From assembly GCA_003218345.1 (NCBI GenBank), contig QHNF01000041.1:2087-18187 (forward strand): a stretch of 16,101 nucleotides of DNA, read 5' to 3'. Below the pieces are notes generated by a model that was not told the origin of the DNA, searched no databases, and saw only the letters and a list, made by a program, of their open reading frames with translations. Origin of the DNA: Verrucomicrobiota bacterium. Its GTDB lineage: Bacteria; Verrucomicrobiota; Verrucomicrobiia; Chthoniobacterales; UBA10450. Shown here one piece after another: positions 7,127 to 15,358 of this stretch. Position 1 is the stretch's first letter. Each line of letters begins with the position of its first letter. A program made the translations under genes and the position numbers.

Positions 7127-7321
7127 TTATTGTTCTTTCTTCGTTGGGTTGTTTGTTGTTTGTGTTGTGTCAGTGACACCGAACAGCAATTGATGCCCGT
7201 CCGTCACATCCTGTTTTGGAATCAGGTCATCCAGACGAATCAATTTATCTTTCCTGCGCTTGGGCCTTTGATTACCTGACTCTCCGGCGGGCGCATTTTT
7301 CTTGTTCTTCGGTACACTCAC
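7127..7321 (-). CDS. Small precursor-like peptide sharing the leader motif
   Basis: 64-aa ORF. The GTG at 7321 is the only available start because an in-frame TAG lies four codons upstream. The N-terminus is basic (PKNKKN, RPKRRKDK). Residues 26-42 read KLIRLDDLIPKQDVTDG, which align with KKIKVRDLKPSKDAKGG of the next ORF (K, I, D, L, P, D, G shared). The tail (43-64) begins HQLLFGVTDTTQTTNN and has no Cys. The expected GG is DG here, which is unusual for C39 cleavage, so it may be a degenerate substrate or a partner peptide. A sigma-70-like promoter lies immediately upstream, and the stop codon is separated from the next ATG by 1 nt. Confidence 0.5.
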   Translation of the reverse strand: MSVPKNKKNAPAGESGNQRPKRRKDKLIRLDDLIPKQDVTDGHQLLFGVTDTTQTTNNPTKKEQ

Positions 7322-7334
7322 TTCGGCTTTCTAT

Positions 7335-7363
7335 ATTATCAGTATCAATGCCAAGTTTCGCAA
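7335..7363 (-). promoter_or_regulatory. Putative sigma-70 promoter of the small-peptide genes
   Basis: On the minus strand TTGCGA (7358-7363, 4 of 6 to the -35 consensus) and GATAAT (7335-7340, 5 of 6 to -10) are 17 nt apart. The predicted start point would leave only about 6-8 nt before the GTG at 7321, an almost leaderless message. No good -24/-12 sigma-54 promoter was found in the 176-nt gap 7322-7497 despite the sigma-54 activator next door. Confidence 0.45.
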
Positions 7364-7497
7364 GACTGGTCGAAATAAAAGTGCTCGCTGCATTTGTTCT
7401 TAAACGGGAGGCACTTACGCAGCGCATCTTTACCAAAATAGACAGTCGCCACTGGAACCGGATGGAATGTCTGAATTCATTCTGAGACCGCTCCCGT

Positions 7498-8527
7498 TTA
7501 TTTTTTAGACCACCCGTGCTTTACTTTTGGGCCACCGTCTCGGAGATGGCGGGCGAGCGCCGAGCGAGAAATACCGAGCAACTTTGCCGGCCGTCGCTGC
7601 TTTTGGTTTGCTTGCTCGAAGACGAGCTGGACGTGCCTTTTAACGGCACTCTCCAGCGAGAGATCGATGGCGGCGCCGGGCTCTTTATTATTGCTGGTGA
7701 ACATGGAAACCGATTTGACATTGTCGGATCTAGCTCGATCTGGTTCTAGATCGGGAGGAAAAACGACATGCTCGGGCAGAACCACCGAGCCATTGCGAAA
7801 CAACGTCATGGCTCGCACCGTGTGACTCAACTCGCGAAGGTTTCCGCGCTACTCATGGCGAAGCAACTTGTCCATCGCTTCAGGATGAATCGCCGTGATG
7901 TTTTTTCCTTCTTTCAACCCAGTCGCTTTCAATTCTGCGGCAATCAGTGCTGGAAGTTCCTGTAGCCGTTCGCGCAGTGGAGGAATGAGTAGAGTCAGTC
8001 CGTTTAAGCGCTGCTAAAGCTCCTCTCGAAATTTTCCCAGTCGCACTCGGTCGCGCAACGAAGAGTTTGATGAGCAGATGATTCGCGCGTTGGAGGTGAG
8101 CATTCGTTCAGAGCCGAGCCGCTCAAATTCGCCGTACTCGAGGACGCGCAAGATTTTTACCTCGGCAAGCGGACTCATTTCCGAGATCTCATCCAGAAAA
8201 AGCGTGCCACTATCGGCCAACTCGAATTTGCCTTTAACGCTTTGTTGCGCGCCGGTAAAAGCGCCGCGCTCATGGCCAAACAGTTGGCTCTCAAGCAACG
8301 TGTCGCTGATCGCCGAGGCGTTGAAATGCGATGAACGGGCGTCCTGCTCGCGCCGACGAATTGTGGATCGCATGCGCGAGCAAAGTTTTTCCCGTGCCGG
8401 TCTCGCCGAGAAGCACGATTGGCACTTCTGACTTTGCGGCAAGCGCCGCCAGCTGCAAACACCGTGCCATGGCGTCATTGCTTGTGGTCAGGTCTTCGAT
8501 TCTGAGTCTGAAGAGCGGATCTCGCAT
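7498..8527 (-). pseudogene. Sigma-54-dependent transcriptional activator, broken
   Basis: Starting at the ATG at 8527, 6 nt after the HlyD stop codon, the frame gives LLGETGTGKT (Walker A) up to AGRPFIAF. A +1 shift at about 8324-8326 (ttt) then moves the sequence to another frame, which continues FNASAISDTLLESQLFGHER, GAFTGA (sigma-54 contact loop), GTLFLDEISEMSP (Walker B) and GKFREEL. A TAG at 8014-8016 stands where Tyr is usual in FREDLYHR, and a second TAG at 7849-7851 where Trp is expected in HEWRGNLREL. The same frame then runs through NLRELSHTV to a Fis-type helix-turn-helix (RPAKLLGISRSALARHL) and TAA at 7498. There is no receiver or FHA domain, so the ancestral protein was PspF-like (AAA+ plus HTH). 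Three independent lesions make a functional product unlikely; sequencing error could explain at most one or two. Confidence 0.88.
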
Positions 8528-8533
8528 GGCGAA

Positions 8534-9721
8534 TTATTGTTTCATACTTTCACGCAACTGCCGAATCGGTTCGAACGCATATTCAATCAGCGTCCGCCTG
8601 CCGACGATGATGTGCGCTTCTCCTCGCATTCCGACGCGCAGAGGCAAAATTTGTCCCGCACGTGGAGAGATCACAGAACGGTCAAGTGAGGCCAGCGCTA
8701 TGAAATGCGAACCATCGCTGGAAGTGACCGCTGACGGGCTGATCCAGTCAAGCTTTCCGGTCACCGCGCCATAACGCTGATATGGAAAAGCTTCGAAAAA
8801 GTAGCGCACATGCTGAGCAACGGCGAGCTTCGGGAGACCGGTTTCGTTCAAGGTCATCCGGGCGCGTGGTTTCGCCTCCTTCCGAGCGAGCTGGCAAAGC
8901 ACCTGACCCTGCTGCACTACGCTGCCCACAGTTCGTTGGTCCATGGAAATGATCACGCCCTCATATGGACTGCGAACTGTCAGTAAGTTTTGGTGGGTAT
9001 TTTCCAGGTCGGTTTTTAAAGCGCCGATGCGCATCTTTAACTTTTCAATGTCGGACTGCTGTTCGCCCCGTTGGCGCGCGTGCTCCGTTTCCATTCGCTC
9101 GCGGTCGAGATTTACCTGCTGCACGGTCCTCTGGGCGACACTCAAATCTTTTTCGGAGCCGGCTAAATCGAGTTTCAACTTTACAAGATCGATTTCCGAT
9201 TCACCGCCCTGCTTGGCTAATTTATCCATGCGCGAGACGAGGTCGCGGCTCGTAGCCACGTGATTCTCGCGGAATTTTACTTCGCTTTTTGCCTGCTCGA
9301 TTTCGGCCTTCTTGATCTCAAGTTGCGCAACGTAAGCAGTCTCATATTGAGTGAGACTTTCTTCCTTGCTGCGTAAATCCTCGGTGAGAGTCCGAAACTG
9401 GGTATCCCAGCCGCGGATCTCGTCAGAGCGCAAAACAAACAACTCCTCGCCGGCGTTTACAGGTTGGCCCTCGTCGACGGTAACGCGACTAATTAGTGCC
9501 TGACGGGGCGATTGGATTGGATCGGCGCCCGTCGCGGGAACCAACACGAATGGACAGCGCACCGTTTCCGGCAGTCGCATCACAATGGCGATGAGTAGCG
9601 CAACCAGAAACGCCGCCATCAATAGCCACGCTGTCGACCGGATGATCCAAGGTGGCGGCTCCTGCGGCGACATTTCGGATTCTGCATCAATGGAGCCGCG
9701 TTGAGTTAATTGGGAAATCAT
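8534..9721 (-). CDS. HlyD-type membrane fusion (periplasmic adaptor) protein
   Basis: 395-aa adaptor that would link the ABC exporter to an outer-membrane channel. The N-terminal cytoplasmic tail is followed by one membrane helix (about 27-48, IIRSTAWLLMAAFLVALL). A first lipoyl half-motif lies at about 65-95 (ISRVTVDEGQPVNAGEELF), a long charged coiled coil at about 105-245, a second lipoyl half at about 250-280 (VRSPYEGVI, GSVVQQGQVLCQL), then a beta-barrel region ending in GMRGEAHIIVGRR. The gene begins 12 nt after the ABC transporter stop codon and is followed after 6 nt by the broken regulator, so it is in the same operon. No TolC-like outer-membrane partner is in the window. The ATG at 9721 is used; an ATG at codon 17 is an alternative, since neither has a strong ribosome-binding site. 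Confidence 0.88.
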   Translation of the reverse strand: MISQLTQRGSIDAESEMSPQEPPPWIIRSTAWLLMAAFLVALLIAIVMRLPETVRCPFVLVPATGADPIQSPRQALISRVTVDEGQPVNAGEELFVLRSDEIRGWDTQFRTLTEDLRSKEESLTQYETAYVAQLEIKKAEIEQAKSEVKFRENHVATSRDLVSRMDKLAKQGGESEIDLVKLKLDLAGSEKDLSVAQRTVQQVNLDRERMETEHARQRGEQQSDIEKLKMRIGALKTDLENTHQNLLTVRSPYEGVIISMDQRTVGSVVQQGQVLCQLARKEAKPRARMTLNETGLPKLAVAQHVRYFFEAFPYQRYGAVTGKLDWISPSAVTSSDGSHFIALASLDRSVISPRAGQILPLRVGMRGEAHIIVGRRTLIEYAFEPIRQLRESMKQ

Positions 9722-9733
9722 TGCCGAATCAAT

Positions 9734-12700
9734 TCAGATTCCTAGCTGCTGGCTCGAGAGGTAATAATAAAGACCGCGTTGCGCCATCAGCTCATCATGT
9801 GAGCCGACCTCGGCGACACTCCCCTGTTCGAGCACCACAATCGAATGCGCTTCGCGAATCGTGCTTAGTCGATGGGCGATCACGATGGTTGTGCGGCCAG
9901 CCATTAGCCGCCCAAGATTATCCTGGATCGCGCGTTCCGATTCTGTATCGAGCGCGCTCGTTGCCTCATCAAAGATCAAGACCGGAGGATTGTTGTAGAT
10001 TGCCCGCGCGATGGCGATGCGTTGCTTCTGACCACCGGAGAGAGAAAGACCCGATTCGCCAATCTTTGTCTCGTAGCCAAGCGGGAGGCGCATGATGAAA
10101 TCGTGCGCGGCGGCGGCTTGAGCGGCGGCAAGGATGCGATCGAGATCCGGCTCTGGATCGCCAAACGAGATATTGCGCGCGATCGTTTCGTTAAACATGT
10201 GATTTTCCTGAAGCACCGTTCCGATGTGCCGGCGCACATCGCGATAATTGAGCGTCTTTAGATCGACATTATCGAAAAAGATCGTCCCTTCCGTGGGTTC
10301 CAGCAGGCCGGCAATTAACTTGACCAGCGTAGTTTTGCCACAGCCGCTGCGGCCCACGAATGCGACCATGCGTCCCGGCGCGAGATTCAGCGTAATATTT
10401 TTCAAAATATCAGGTGCTTCGGGTCCGCCGTATTTGAAACTGACTCCGCGCAGCTCGATATGCCCTTCCAAGCTATGCACCGGGATGAGACGGGAACGGT
10501 CATGGCCTTGCTCCGGCTCTTGCTCAAAAATGTCGTTTAGGCGATTCAGGAGGACGGCGGCGAATTGCAGGCTGTCCCAAACTCCGAGCGCGCGCAAAAT
10601 TCCTGCGTACGCCATTGCCGTCAGCGAGCTAAATGCGACAAATCCACCGACGCTCAAGTGCCCGTGAATCACTTGTGTCGCGCCCACCCACAAGAAAATC
10701 GCGGTGGAGAGAAGACCTATGCTCTGCAGGACACTGTCATACGACATCGTGATGAAGCTGGCCTTGAATAGCTTTTGCGAAACGGAGAGAAATTCGTTAA
10801 GCATAGCGTCACGAAATGCGCTCTCGGCGGACGCCGCCTTCACTGCCTCGATGCCCTTGATCGCATCGATTTGGTGCGAACTGTATTTACCCTGGCTTTC
10901 TTCCGTGCCCTGATACAAGGGGCGAAGCACTTTCACCGAAAAAATCATTAACCCGACATAGAGCGGTGTCGTTGCCAGGAAGGCAAGCATGAGGAGCGGA
11001 CTGTACATCCCCATTAAAATAAGAGCGCCGAAGAGAAAGATTAGCGCCAGCAATGCGCCAATTCCCTGTTGGACTGCAAATTGTCGAACTTGCCTCGCCC
11101 CATCAAGCCGGCGTTGAATGTCGCCTGTCCGACGACTTGTGAAATAAGTCATCGGCAACGAGAGAAGTTTCCGGCTCAAGAAATCAAGCACCGCGGTGTC
11201 GAGCCGCACGGCGGCAAAGGCGAGCAAATATTCTTGCGCGAGGGTGGCGAGTTGCACGAAGACGAGCGCGGCGAGCATGCCGAGCAGAATCGTCGTCAGC
11301 AGACCGATATCATTTTCGACAATGACCTTGTCCACCACCATCTGCGTGAACACCGGAAAGAGCAGTTGAAGGAAACTTACGGCGACGGCCAGGCCCAGAA
11401 CTTGGAGCAAGACGACCTTAAAGCGCGCGAGGAATGGAAAGACCCACGCCAGCGTTGGCTTGCTTTCCGGAGCTTGCTCGAATGCTGGCGTGTAATCGAA
11501 CAGCGCCGCGTAACCCGTCCACTTTGCTTCAAATTCGCGACGCGGAACTTTCCGCAGGCCAAGCGCCGGATCGGCCACGCGCACAAACTGCTCATCAACA
11601 TCATGGAGAACGATCCAGTGATTGCCTTCCCAATGTACTATGGCTGGCAGCGGCATCATTGGGAGATTGCGGAACGAGACTTTCAATGCGCGCGCCGCCA
11701 ATCCGAGTTCGGTTGCAGCGCGAGAAAGCGCCTTCAGGCTCGTGCCGTCCGTTGCCGTGTGGCAGAGCTGCCGAATGCGCGCCAAACTTACCTTCCGACC
11801 GAAATGCCGGCAAATCATCCCGAGACTCGCCGCGCCACAATCCATCTCGTCGATTTGCATGATGTGATCGATCTTGCGGATGCGTTTGCCGCGTTTGCGG
11901 AATAAGCCCCGCTCGTCGGCGAACGGCTCTTCTTTCTCTTCGCCCTCAGCAGGCGGTTGTTGACCGTCCAACTCCACCTTGTCGTGAACCTGTGTCTCCG
12001 CAGGCAGCAGTTCGGTTGTGAAATCTAACGGAATGCGTGCTTCCGTTTTTGCCTGGTAAAGCGCGAGCCGCTCGCTCAGCAACTTGCTAAACTCAGGGAA
12101 TCGGCGGCGTAAGTCCTTCACTGACTTCGCATCGAGCGCGAGCAATTGGCAATCGGTGGATGCTTCCACCGACGCCGCGCGCGGTGAGCCGTTCAAGATC
12201 GACAGTTCACCAAAAAAATCCCCCGCGCGATAGAACGCAAGATTGCGCTCGCGTCCGTCGACTCCGGCAAAGGCGCGCGCCCTTCCTTTTTCAATTACAT
12301 AGAGTGGTCCGGCGTCGTCTCCTTCACGGATGATGAGACTGCCTTTTTCGAATGCGATTCGCCTCAGTTTGTCGATCATGCTGCGCAACACAGGCGTTGG
12401 AAGTCGGCCGAAATTGCTGAACTGATAAAGGAAGCTTTGCAGGGCCCGACTACGTCCGGTCGTCTCGACATACTGCTTCAACTCAGGCACGCGATGGACG
12501 AGCCGCAGAAAGTCGTCGCGATCGATCCGTAGAAGATCTACCGCCGTGCTACAGCGCACGGTCGCGTTTCGCGTTCCACCCTCAGACAACGCGGCTTCTC
12601 CGAACGAGTCGCCTGGTTTCAACCCCCCCAATGGGATTTCCTCACCATCTGGTTTGATCTTCAGCGCGCGCGCGCGCCCTCTAGTTAAAACGTAAAATGA

Positions 12701-12847
12701 ATCGGCCTGATCGTCCTGTTTTACGATTACGTCACCAAAATCGTAGTGTTCTTCCTGCAACAGCGGCTCAATCGCGCCAAAATGATCGTCAGAAAGAAAC
12801 CGGAACACCGATGAACGCCGCAGAATTTCGCTATCTTGAGTTTTCAT
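9734..12847 (-). CDS. Peptidase-containing ABC exporter with tandem cNMP-binding domains (HetC-like)
   Basis: 1037-aa transporter expected to cut leader peptides and export the mature peptide. Order: cyclic-nucleotide-binding domain 1 (about 14-116, FGEAALSEGGTRNATV); domain 2 (about 155-250, FGELSILNGSPRAASV, the canonical phosphate-binding cassette); a charged linker; C39 peptidase (about 325-450) with oxyanion Q331 and catalytic C337 (QIDEMDCGAASLGMI), H410 (GNHWIVLH) and D426 (VADPALG); a six-helix membrane domain (about 465-750); and an ATPase domain with Walker A VGRSGCGKTT (831-840), LSGGQ (936-940), Walker B LIFDEATSALD and H-loop H992. All key residues are present. The start is chosen at the ATG at 12847, which overlaps the isomerase stop codon as ATGA; an in-frame ATG 10 codons upstream is less likely. 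The layout resembles cyanobacterial HetC and related bacteriocin exporters. The cNMP domains suggest gating by nucleotide, which is inference. Confidence 0.93.
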   Translation of the reverse strand: MKTQDSEILRRSSVFRFLSDDHFGAIEPLLQEEHYDFGDVIVKQDDQADSFYVLTRGRARALKIKPDGEEIPLGGLKPGDSFGEAALSEGGTRNATVRCSTAVDLLRIDRDDFLRLVHRVPELKQYVETTGRSRALQSFLYQFSNFGRLPTPVLRSMIDKLRRIAFEKGSLIIREGDDAGPLYVIEKGRARAFAGVDGRERNLAFYRAGDFFGELSILNGSPRAASVEASTDCQLLALDAKSVKDLRRRFPEFSKLLSERLALYQAKTEARIPLDFTTELLPAETQVHDKVELDGQQPPAEGEEKEEPFADERGLFRKRGKRIRKIDHIMQIDEMDCGAASLGMICRHFGRKVSLARIRQLCHTATDGTSLKALSRAATELGLAARALKVSFRNLPMMPLPAIVHWEGNHWIVLHDVDEQFVRVADPALGLRKVPRREFEAKWTGYAALFDYTPAFEQAPESKPTLAWVFPFLARFKVVLLQVLGLAVAVSFLQLLFPVFTQMVVDKVIVENDIGLLTTILLGMLAALVFVQLATLAQEYLLAFAAVRLDTAVLDFLSRKLLSLPMTYFTSRRTGDIQRRLDGARQVRQFAVQQGIGALLALIFLFGALILMGMYSPLLMLAFLATTPLYVGLMIFSVKVLRPLYQGTEESQGKYSSHQIDAIKGIEAVKAASAESAFRDAMLNEFLSVSQKLFKASFITMSYDSVLQSIGLLSTAIFLWVGATQVIHGHLSVGGFVAFSSLTAMAYAGILRALGVWDSLQFAAVLLNRLNDIFEQEPEQGHDRSRLIPVHSLEGHIELRGVSFKYGGPEAPDILKNITLNLAPGRMVAFVGRSGCGKTTLVKLIAGLLEPTEGTIFFDNVDLKTLNYRDVRRHIGTVLQENHMFNETIARNISFGDPEPDLDRILAAAQAAAAHDFIMRLPLGYETKIGESGLSLSGGQKQRIAIARAIYNNPPVLIFDEATSALDTESERAIQDNLGRLMAGRTTIVIAHRLSTIREAHSIVVLEQGSVAEVGSHDELMAQRGLYYYLSSQQLGI

Positions 12848-13932
12848 TCCGCTGAAATGGAAACACCAAGTCGCCATTGTACGTACTTGCTGGCGAGCTC
12901 GGAGAAATGCCGATCAAGGAGCCGCTGCTCGATTCGCAATCTAACACTCGGATCCTCCGGTTGCGGCTCGATCTTTTTGACAATACGACACAGTTCGAAT
13001 CCGTCGCCGCGCACGACCGGTTCCAGCACATCTCCCGCTGATACGCTTAGAAATCTTTGCTGGGCATCGACGGGAATTTCTTCCATGAGAAAATCCGCAC
13101 GGCGATATGGGTAGCGCCCTTCCATGGCAACTTCCTCCATTGACATGCCGTCTTCACGCACACAAAACAGCGCTTCTTTGGCGGCATCGCGCGATTCCAG
13201 CTCGATTACTTCAGTTTCGAATCGCGTCAGAGGCAATCGTAGCATCACCAATTCGCGTTGACGCGCTTGCGGGACAAGCACGGTGTCACACCGCTGGCGA
13301 TATGCTGCTTCCATCACCACCATTTCATTGAACCACTGCGAATCGCGTCCAAGTCGCTTCAGCCAATTGGAAAGTTGCGCCGATTCAACCTCGTTGCGAT
13401 CGAAAAACTTTCGTTCTTCGCCCGCGATCGCATCCGGATCGGAATCTTTCGCGGCGCAACGAGCAGCCAGACGCCATATCAACTCAGTCGTCATCCGGTC
13501 CAATTCTCCGGATAGAATCAATTCCGTCACGAATAACTGGCGTAGTTCCGACGACGCGGAAGTGTATTCAACTTCCTCCGGAACAATCTTTTCATTGAGC
13601 GTGCTGGCACAATATTGCCGGGTAAAGTAGTCGCTGAAATCATCAAGTGTGAGCCGTCGTGTCACCAGCCATGCTTCCGTCTCCTCCGCAGTGATCAGAT
13701 CGTGTTCATAACGAAAAGCTTCTGCTGCCGTGGCAATGGCGGAGTCGTCCAAGTCCAGATCCAGTTCGTCGGCGCGTTTTTTGGCTTCCATGCAGCGGAG
13801 AAATTGCTTCCATTTTGAATCCAACTCGCCCCTGAAAAGCGCAGCGTCGACCGCGCCGCGCGCCATGTATTCGTGAGCCCCGCACGCACACACGATCAGG
13901 TTGTCGTATGAAACTGACTTTGTACTGGGCAT
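12844..13932 (-). CDS. SurA/PpiC-like peptidyl-prolyl isomerase family protein of export locus
   Basis: 362-aa protein. The N-terminal half has the SurA-N-like helical pattern (KKRADELDLDLDDSAIATAAEAF, RYEHDLITAEETEAWL, LTLDDFSDYF, in segments), as in the isomerases that sit beside HlyD and C39/HetC-type exporters in cyanobacteria. The C-terminal part has a parvulin-like ending (FLMEEIPVDAQQRFLSVSAGDVLEPV, GFELCRIVKKIEPQ, in segments), but the whole catalytic core is weakly conserved, so enzyme activity is uncertain. No signal peptide is seen, which implies a cytosolic role such as keeping the peptide substrate unfolded for export. It is the first gene of the operon and overlaps the ABC gene by 4 nt (ATGA). 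The start at 13932 has no strong ribosome-binding site. Confidence 0.72.
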   Translation of the reverse strand: MPSTKSVSYDNLIVCACGAHEYMARGAVDAALFRGELDSKWKQFLRCMEAKKRADELDLDLDDSAIATAAEAFRYEHDLITAEETEAWLVTRRLTLDDFSDYFTRQYCASTLNEKIVPEEVEYTSASSELRQLFVTELILSGELDRMTTELIWRLAARCAAKDSDPDAIAGEERKFFDRNEVESAQLSNWLKRLGRDSQWFNEMVVMEAAYRQRCDTVLVPQARQRELVMLRLPLTRFETEVIELESRDAAKEALFCVREDGMSMEEVAMEGRYPYRRADFLMEEIPVDAQQRFLSVSAGDVLEPVVRGDGFELCRIVKKIEPQPEDPSVRLRIEQRLLDRHFSELASKYVQWRLGVSISAE

Positions 13933-14066
13933 GGAACTGAGGTTTCTACATCTTTTCGGGAAGAAAGTCGAGCCTGTCGTTAATCGGGTCAGGAACGACG
14001 CCGAAAATACTGAAAAATGGTATAGTGAACACTGATTGACGAAAGGTGCGATCGCCAGTTTGGAGT

Positions 14067-15155
14067 ATGCCAGCCGCTTCGCTTCGGGCTTTGCTCGCGC
14101 ATTCCATTGATTACGCGGGAATGTTCCCTCCTTGTAGTCTCGATCTCGAACCGGCGCCGAGCAATCAAGCGCAATATGTCCGTTCAGCCGAGGCCCATTT
14201 TGCCATGGCCGATTTTCTGTTCCGATGCCACCGTGACTACGATCGCGCCTTGGAAGAACTCGCTATCGCGCGCCCCGGTCTGCCGAATAGCACGCCGTTC
14301 TTTCTTCTCTCCGGCTACATCAATCGACGCCGCAACCATTGGCTTGAAGCTGAACGCGATTTCTCAACTGCGGTCGCCCTCGATCCGAGGAATCCCAATG
14401 CTTACAATCTGCTGGCCGATACTTATGTGCTGCAACGGCGGTTTCCTGAAGCGGTGCAGACGTACGAACGTGTTCTTGCTGTGGGTGAGCAGACGCCAAT
14501 TGTTCAGTTCCGGCAAGCTTCCGCCATTTTTAACGGAACGGGGAATTCAAAACCGCTGCGCGACGTGCTGGCCAAATCGCCCGAGATGGATGTGGCCGGT
14601 GGACAGACTCCGGTGCGAGTGATGTTCGCCTTAATCGATAACGATCGCGCTCAAGCGGAGCGCGTTCTTGCCGCCTCACCTCGGTCAGACTTTCAAGATA
14701 TCGATTTCAGCTTCTATTACCCGAAGGCTTGGTTTGAAGCCATTATCGCGAGAGATAACGGTGATTCAGCCCGGACACTCGCTGCTTTTCGCACGGCGCA
14801 TGCGATTCTAGCGCAGCGGTTGGTCGTTAAACCCGAGCACGCAAGGACAATAGCTGTGCTGGCTCAAGTCGACGCGGGACTGGGCCAGAAAGAACCAGCT
14901 CTGCAAGAAGCACAGCACGCTATCGATTTAATGCCGATCTCTAAAGACATTTACGACGGTGGATTAGTTCTGGAAGGCCTCGCCCAGGTTTACACTTGGG
15001 GCGATGAACACAATCACGCCATCGAACTACTTCAGAAGCTGGTGTCGATGCCCAGTTACATTAACTACGGTCGCCTCAAATTTCATCCGTTGTGGAAGCC
15101 GCTGCGCGGCAATCCGCGGTTTGAGAAAATCACCTCTTCGCTTGCACCTAAGTAA
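14067..15155 (+). CDS. Chimeric TPR protein: foreign N-terminus fused to TolB-TPR C-terminal half
   Basis: 362 aa from the ATG at 14067; a GTG at 14046 would add 7 residues, and neither start has a well-placed ribosome-binding site. Residues 1 to about 40 (SLRALLAHSIDYAGMFPP, then NQAQYVRSAEA) match the N-terminus of an unrelated uncharacterised family that I recall from Verrucomicrobia and Planctomycetes (SIDYAG-FPP proteins). From about residue 41 the sequence matches the middle and C-terminus of the complete TolB-TPR protein at 4586-6640: DYDRALEELAIARPGLPNS against DYDTAVRYFEQARQLLPNS, and PLWKPLRGNPRFEKI against PMFDPLRNDPRFQKL. The membrane helices and TolB domain are absent. It probably arose by a deletion joining two genes. 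The frame is open for over 1 kb, so it may be expressed as a soluble TPR protein, or it may be a young pseudogene. Confidence 0.7.
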   Translation: MPAASLRALLAHSIDYAGMFPPCSLDLEPAPSNQAQYVRSAEAHFAMADFLFRCHRDYDRALEELAIARPGLPNSTPFFLLSGYINRRRNHWLEAERDFSTAVALDPRNPNAYNLLADTYVLQRRFPEAVQTYERVLAVGEQTPIVQFRQASAIFNGTGNSKPLRDVLAKSPEMDVAGGQTPVRVMFALIDNDRAQAERVLAASPRSDFQDIDFSFYYPKAWFEAIIARDNGDSARTLAAFRTAHAILAQRLVVKPEHARTIAVLAQVDAGLGQKEPALQEAQHAIDLMPISKDIYDGGLVLEGLAQVYTWGDEHNHAIELLQKLVSMPSYINYGRLKFHPLWKPLRGNPRFEKITSSLAPK

Positions 15156-15358
15156 CGCGATCAGTTTGGGAAACTTTTTCCGGAAAGGTAAAGGCCAGCG
15201 ACTGTCAGGTTTGGAAAAACGTTGACGTCACGTTCAATTCTAATTTGCTTTAGACGCGTCGCCAAGCTTCCGGCTGATGATAATTATTGTATGCCAGAGA
15301 GATTGCAGAGAATTCGCGTCAATTGGCGTGTTCCGCGGGCAATCTGGAATAAATGCTG

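Noticed and set aside
7322..7497. Sigma-54 -24/-12 promoter upstream of the small peptides (candidates tggcattgatactgat and tggtaaagatgcgctgc)
   Set aside because: Neither keeps the GG-to-GC spacing of the consensus; the sigma-70-like pair fits better.
7849..8016. Both nonsense codons in the sigma-54 regulator are UAG, and no confident gene here ends in UAG, suggesting amber reassignment or suppression
   Set aside because: The gene also has a +1 frameshift, the sample of about ten stop codons is too small, and UAG is often the rarest stop codon. A pseudogene is simpler.
11069..11905. 278-codon open frame on the plus strand
   Set aside because: It lies wholly antisense to the C39 and membrane domains of the ABC exporter, has no recognisable motif, and is explained by the codon bias of that gene.
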